From: Sabulibacter ruber
GTDB lineage: Bacteria; Bacteroidota; Bacteroidia; Cytophagales; Hymenobacteraceae
Length of the DNA stretch: 64,000 nt
Reading direction: 5' to 3'
NCBI RefSeq assembly: GCF_017355955.1
Contig: NZ_JAFFID010000006.1
Location: 247,610-311,609 of the forward strand
Numbering within the stretch: position 1 is the stretch's first letter; the number at the start of each line of letters is the position of its first letter. The notes beneath the pieces were generated by a model, which worked only from the letters and a program-made list of their open reading frames with translations, ran no database searches and had not been told where the DNA came from. The position numbers and the translations under genes are program-made. This document shows, one piece after another, positions 63,714-64,000 of this stretch.

Positions 63714-64000
63714 CTATGGCCTATGGCTGCCCTCCCGGGGGCGGTAGCCGCTAAAGCCGTAGAAGACGATGTAGGCGTAGCAGAGCAGGGGCACGGTGAA
63801 GGAGAGCTGCACGTTGCCCGTCGCGTCGGCCAAGAGGCCCTGCAGCGGCGGCACGATGGCCCCGCCCACGATGGCCATCACCAAGAGCGAGGAGCCCTGG
63901 CTGGTGTCGGCGCCCAGCCCCTTGATGGCCAAATCGAAGATGGTGGGGAACATCACCGAGTTGAACAGCCCGATGCCGATCATGGCCCACATAGCCAGGG
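63714..64000 (-). CDS. FucP-like sugar MFS transporter (3' end only)
   Basis: The C-terminal ~95 residues of a major-facilitator sugar:proton symporter of the FucP/GluP type. GIGLFNSVMFPTIFDLAIKG followed by GADTSQGSSLLVMAIVGGAI and VPPLQGLLAD is characteristic of this subfamily's C-half helices. The last helix ends in CYAYIVFYGFSGYR. The start lies beyond the right edge of the window. The gene converges on the LacI regulator, with a copy of the CTGGAAAACAGCCCC repeat between them (near 63680-63697). Confidence 0.85.
   Translation of the reverse strand, partial: LAMWAMIGIGLFNSVMFPTIFDLAIKGLGADTSQGSSLLVMAIVGGAIVPPLQGLLADATGNVQLSFTVPLLCYAYIVFYGFSGYRPREGSHRP

Overview
The window looks like a chromosome segment of a Bacteroidota bacterium, most likely order Cytophagales, family Hymenobacteraceae (Rufibacter/Pontibacter-like). 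The family assignment is inference. It rests on moderately GC-rich coding regions, a SusC/SusD outer-membrane pair, lipoproteins, promoters of the TTG-N20-TAnnTTTG type, few Shine-Dalgarno sites, and typical Bacteroidota accessory genes. I see no rRNA, tRNA or CRISPR array.

Region 1 (1-26.9 kb, with a possible extension to 29.3 kb) is catabolic, and every gene lies on the + strand. It holds a hydroxyproline 2-epimerase, a D-amino-acid (hydroxyproline) dehydrogenase, a DUF885 metallopeptidase-like protein, a DPP-IV-like S9 peptidase, a GH97 enzyme with the retaining alpha-galactosidase signature, a GH2 beta-galactosidase, an Xaa-Pro aminopeptidase and a GH127 beta-L-arabinofuranosidase. These are followed by SusC, SusD, a fasciclin lipoprotein and another surface lipoprotein, then a GH51 alpha-L-arabinofuranosidase and a DUF6055 HELGH protein. 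Taken together they fit the breakdown of plant hydroxyproline-rich glycoproteins (extensin, arabinogalactan protein): arabinose and galactose caps are removed, the Pro/Hyp-rich backbone is cut, and free hydroxyproline is oxidised.

Region 2 (27.0-34.9 kb) is a defence-type graveyard. It has a truncated AbiJ-NTD-like gene, an XRE regulator, one apparently intact AbiEi/AbiEii (type IV toxin-antitoxin) pair behind a 26-bp perfect inverted repeat, and three broken DUF1016/YhcG nuclease relics plus a probable Fic-type C-terminal relic.

Region 3 (34.9-39.0 kb) carries an SDR oxidoreductase, two clearly paralogous AraC regulators and an aldo/keto reductase.

Region 4 (39.4-46.9 kb) is mobile. An IS3 element has cut into an AT-rich series of single-gene units, all read on the - strand. 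The units are separated by about 68-bp attC-like folded sites, and each unit's start boundary matches the inverse of its own end boundary, as in integron gene cassettes. An IS110-family element abuts the upstream edge of the array. Beyond it lie a tyrosine recombinase with a duplicated N-terminal domain and a divergent zinc-ribbon gene, separated by about seven CCGTA/CGGAT repeats spaced 9-11 bp apart. This is the most unusual part of the window.

Region 5 (46.9-64.0 kb) returns to ordinary genes: SnoaL-like proteins and an AraC regulator between two copies of a ~155-bp repeat, an ECF sigma factor with a membrane partner, a tripartite RND efflux operon, a GreA/Rnk-like protein, phosphofructokinase, an aspartate/glutamate racemase-family gene surrounded by three very long perfect hairpins, a LacI regulator, and the 3' end of a FucP-like sugar transporter.
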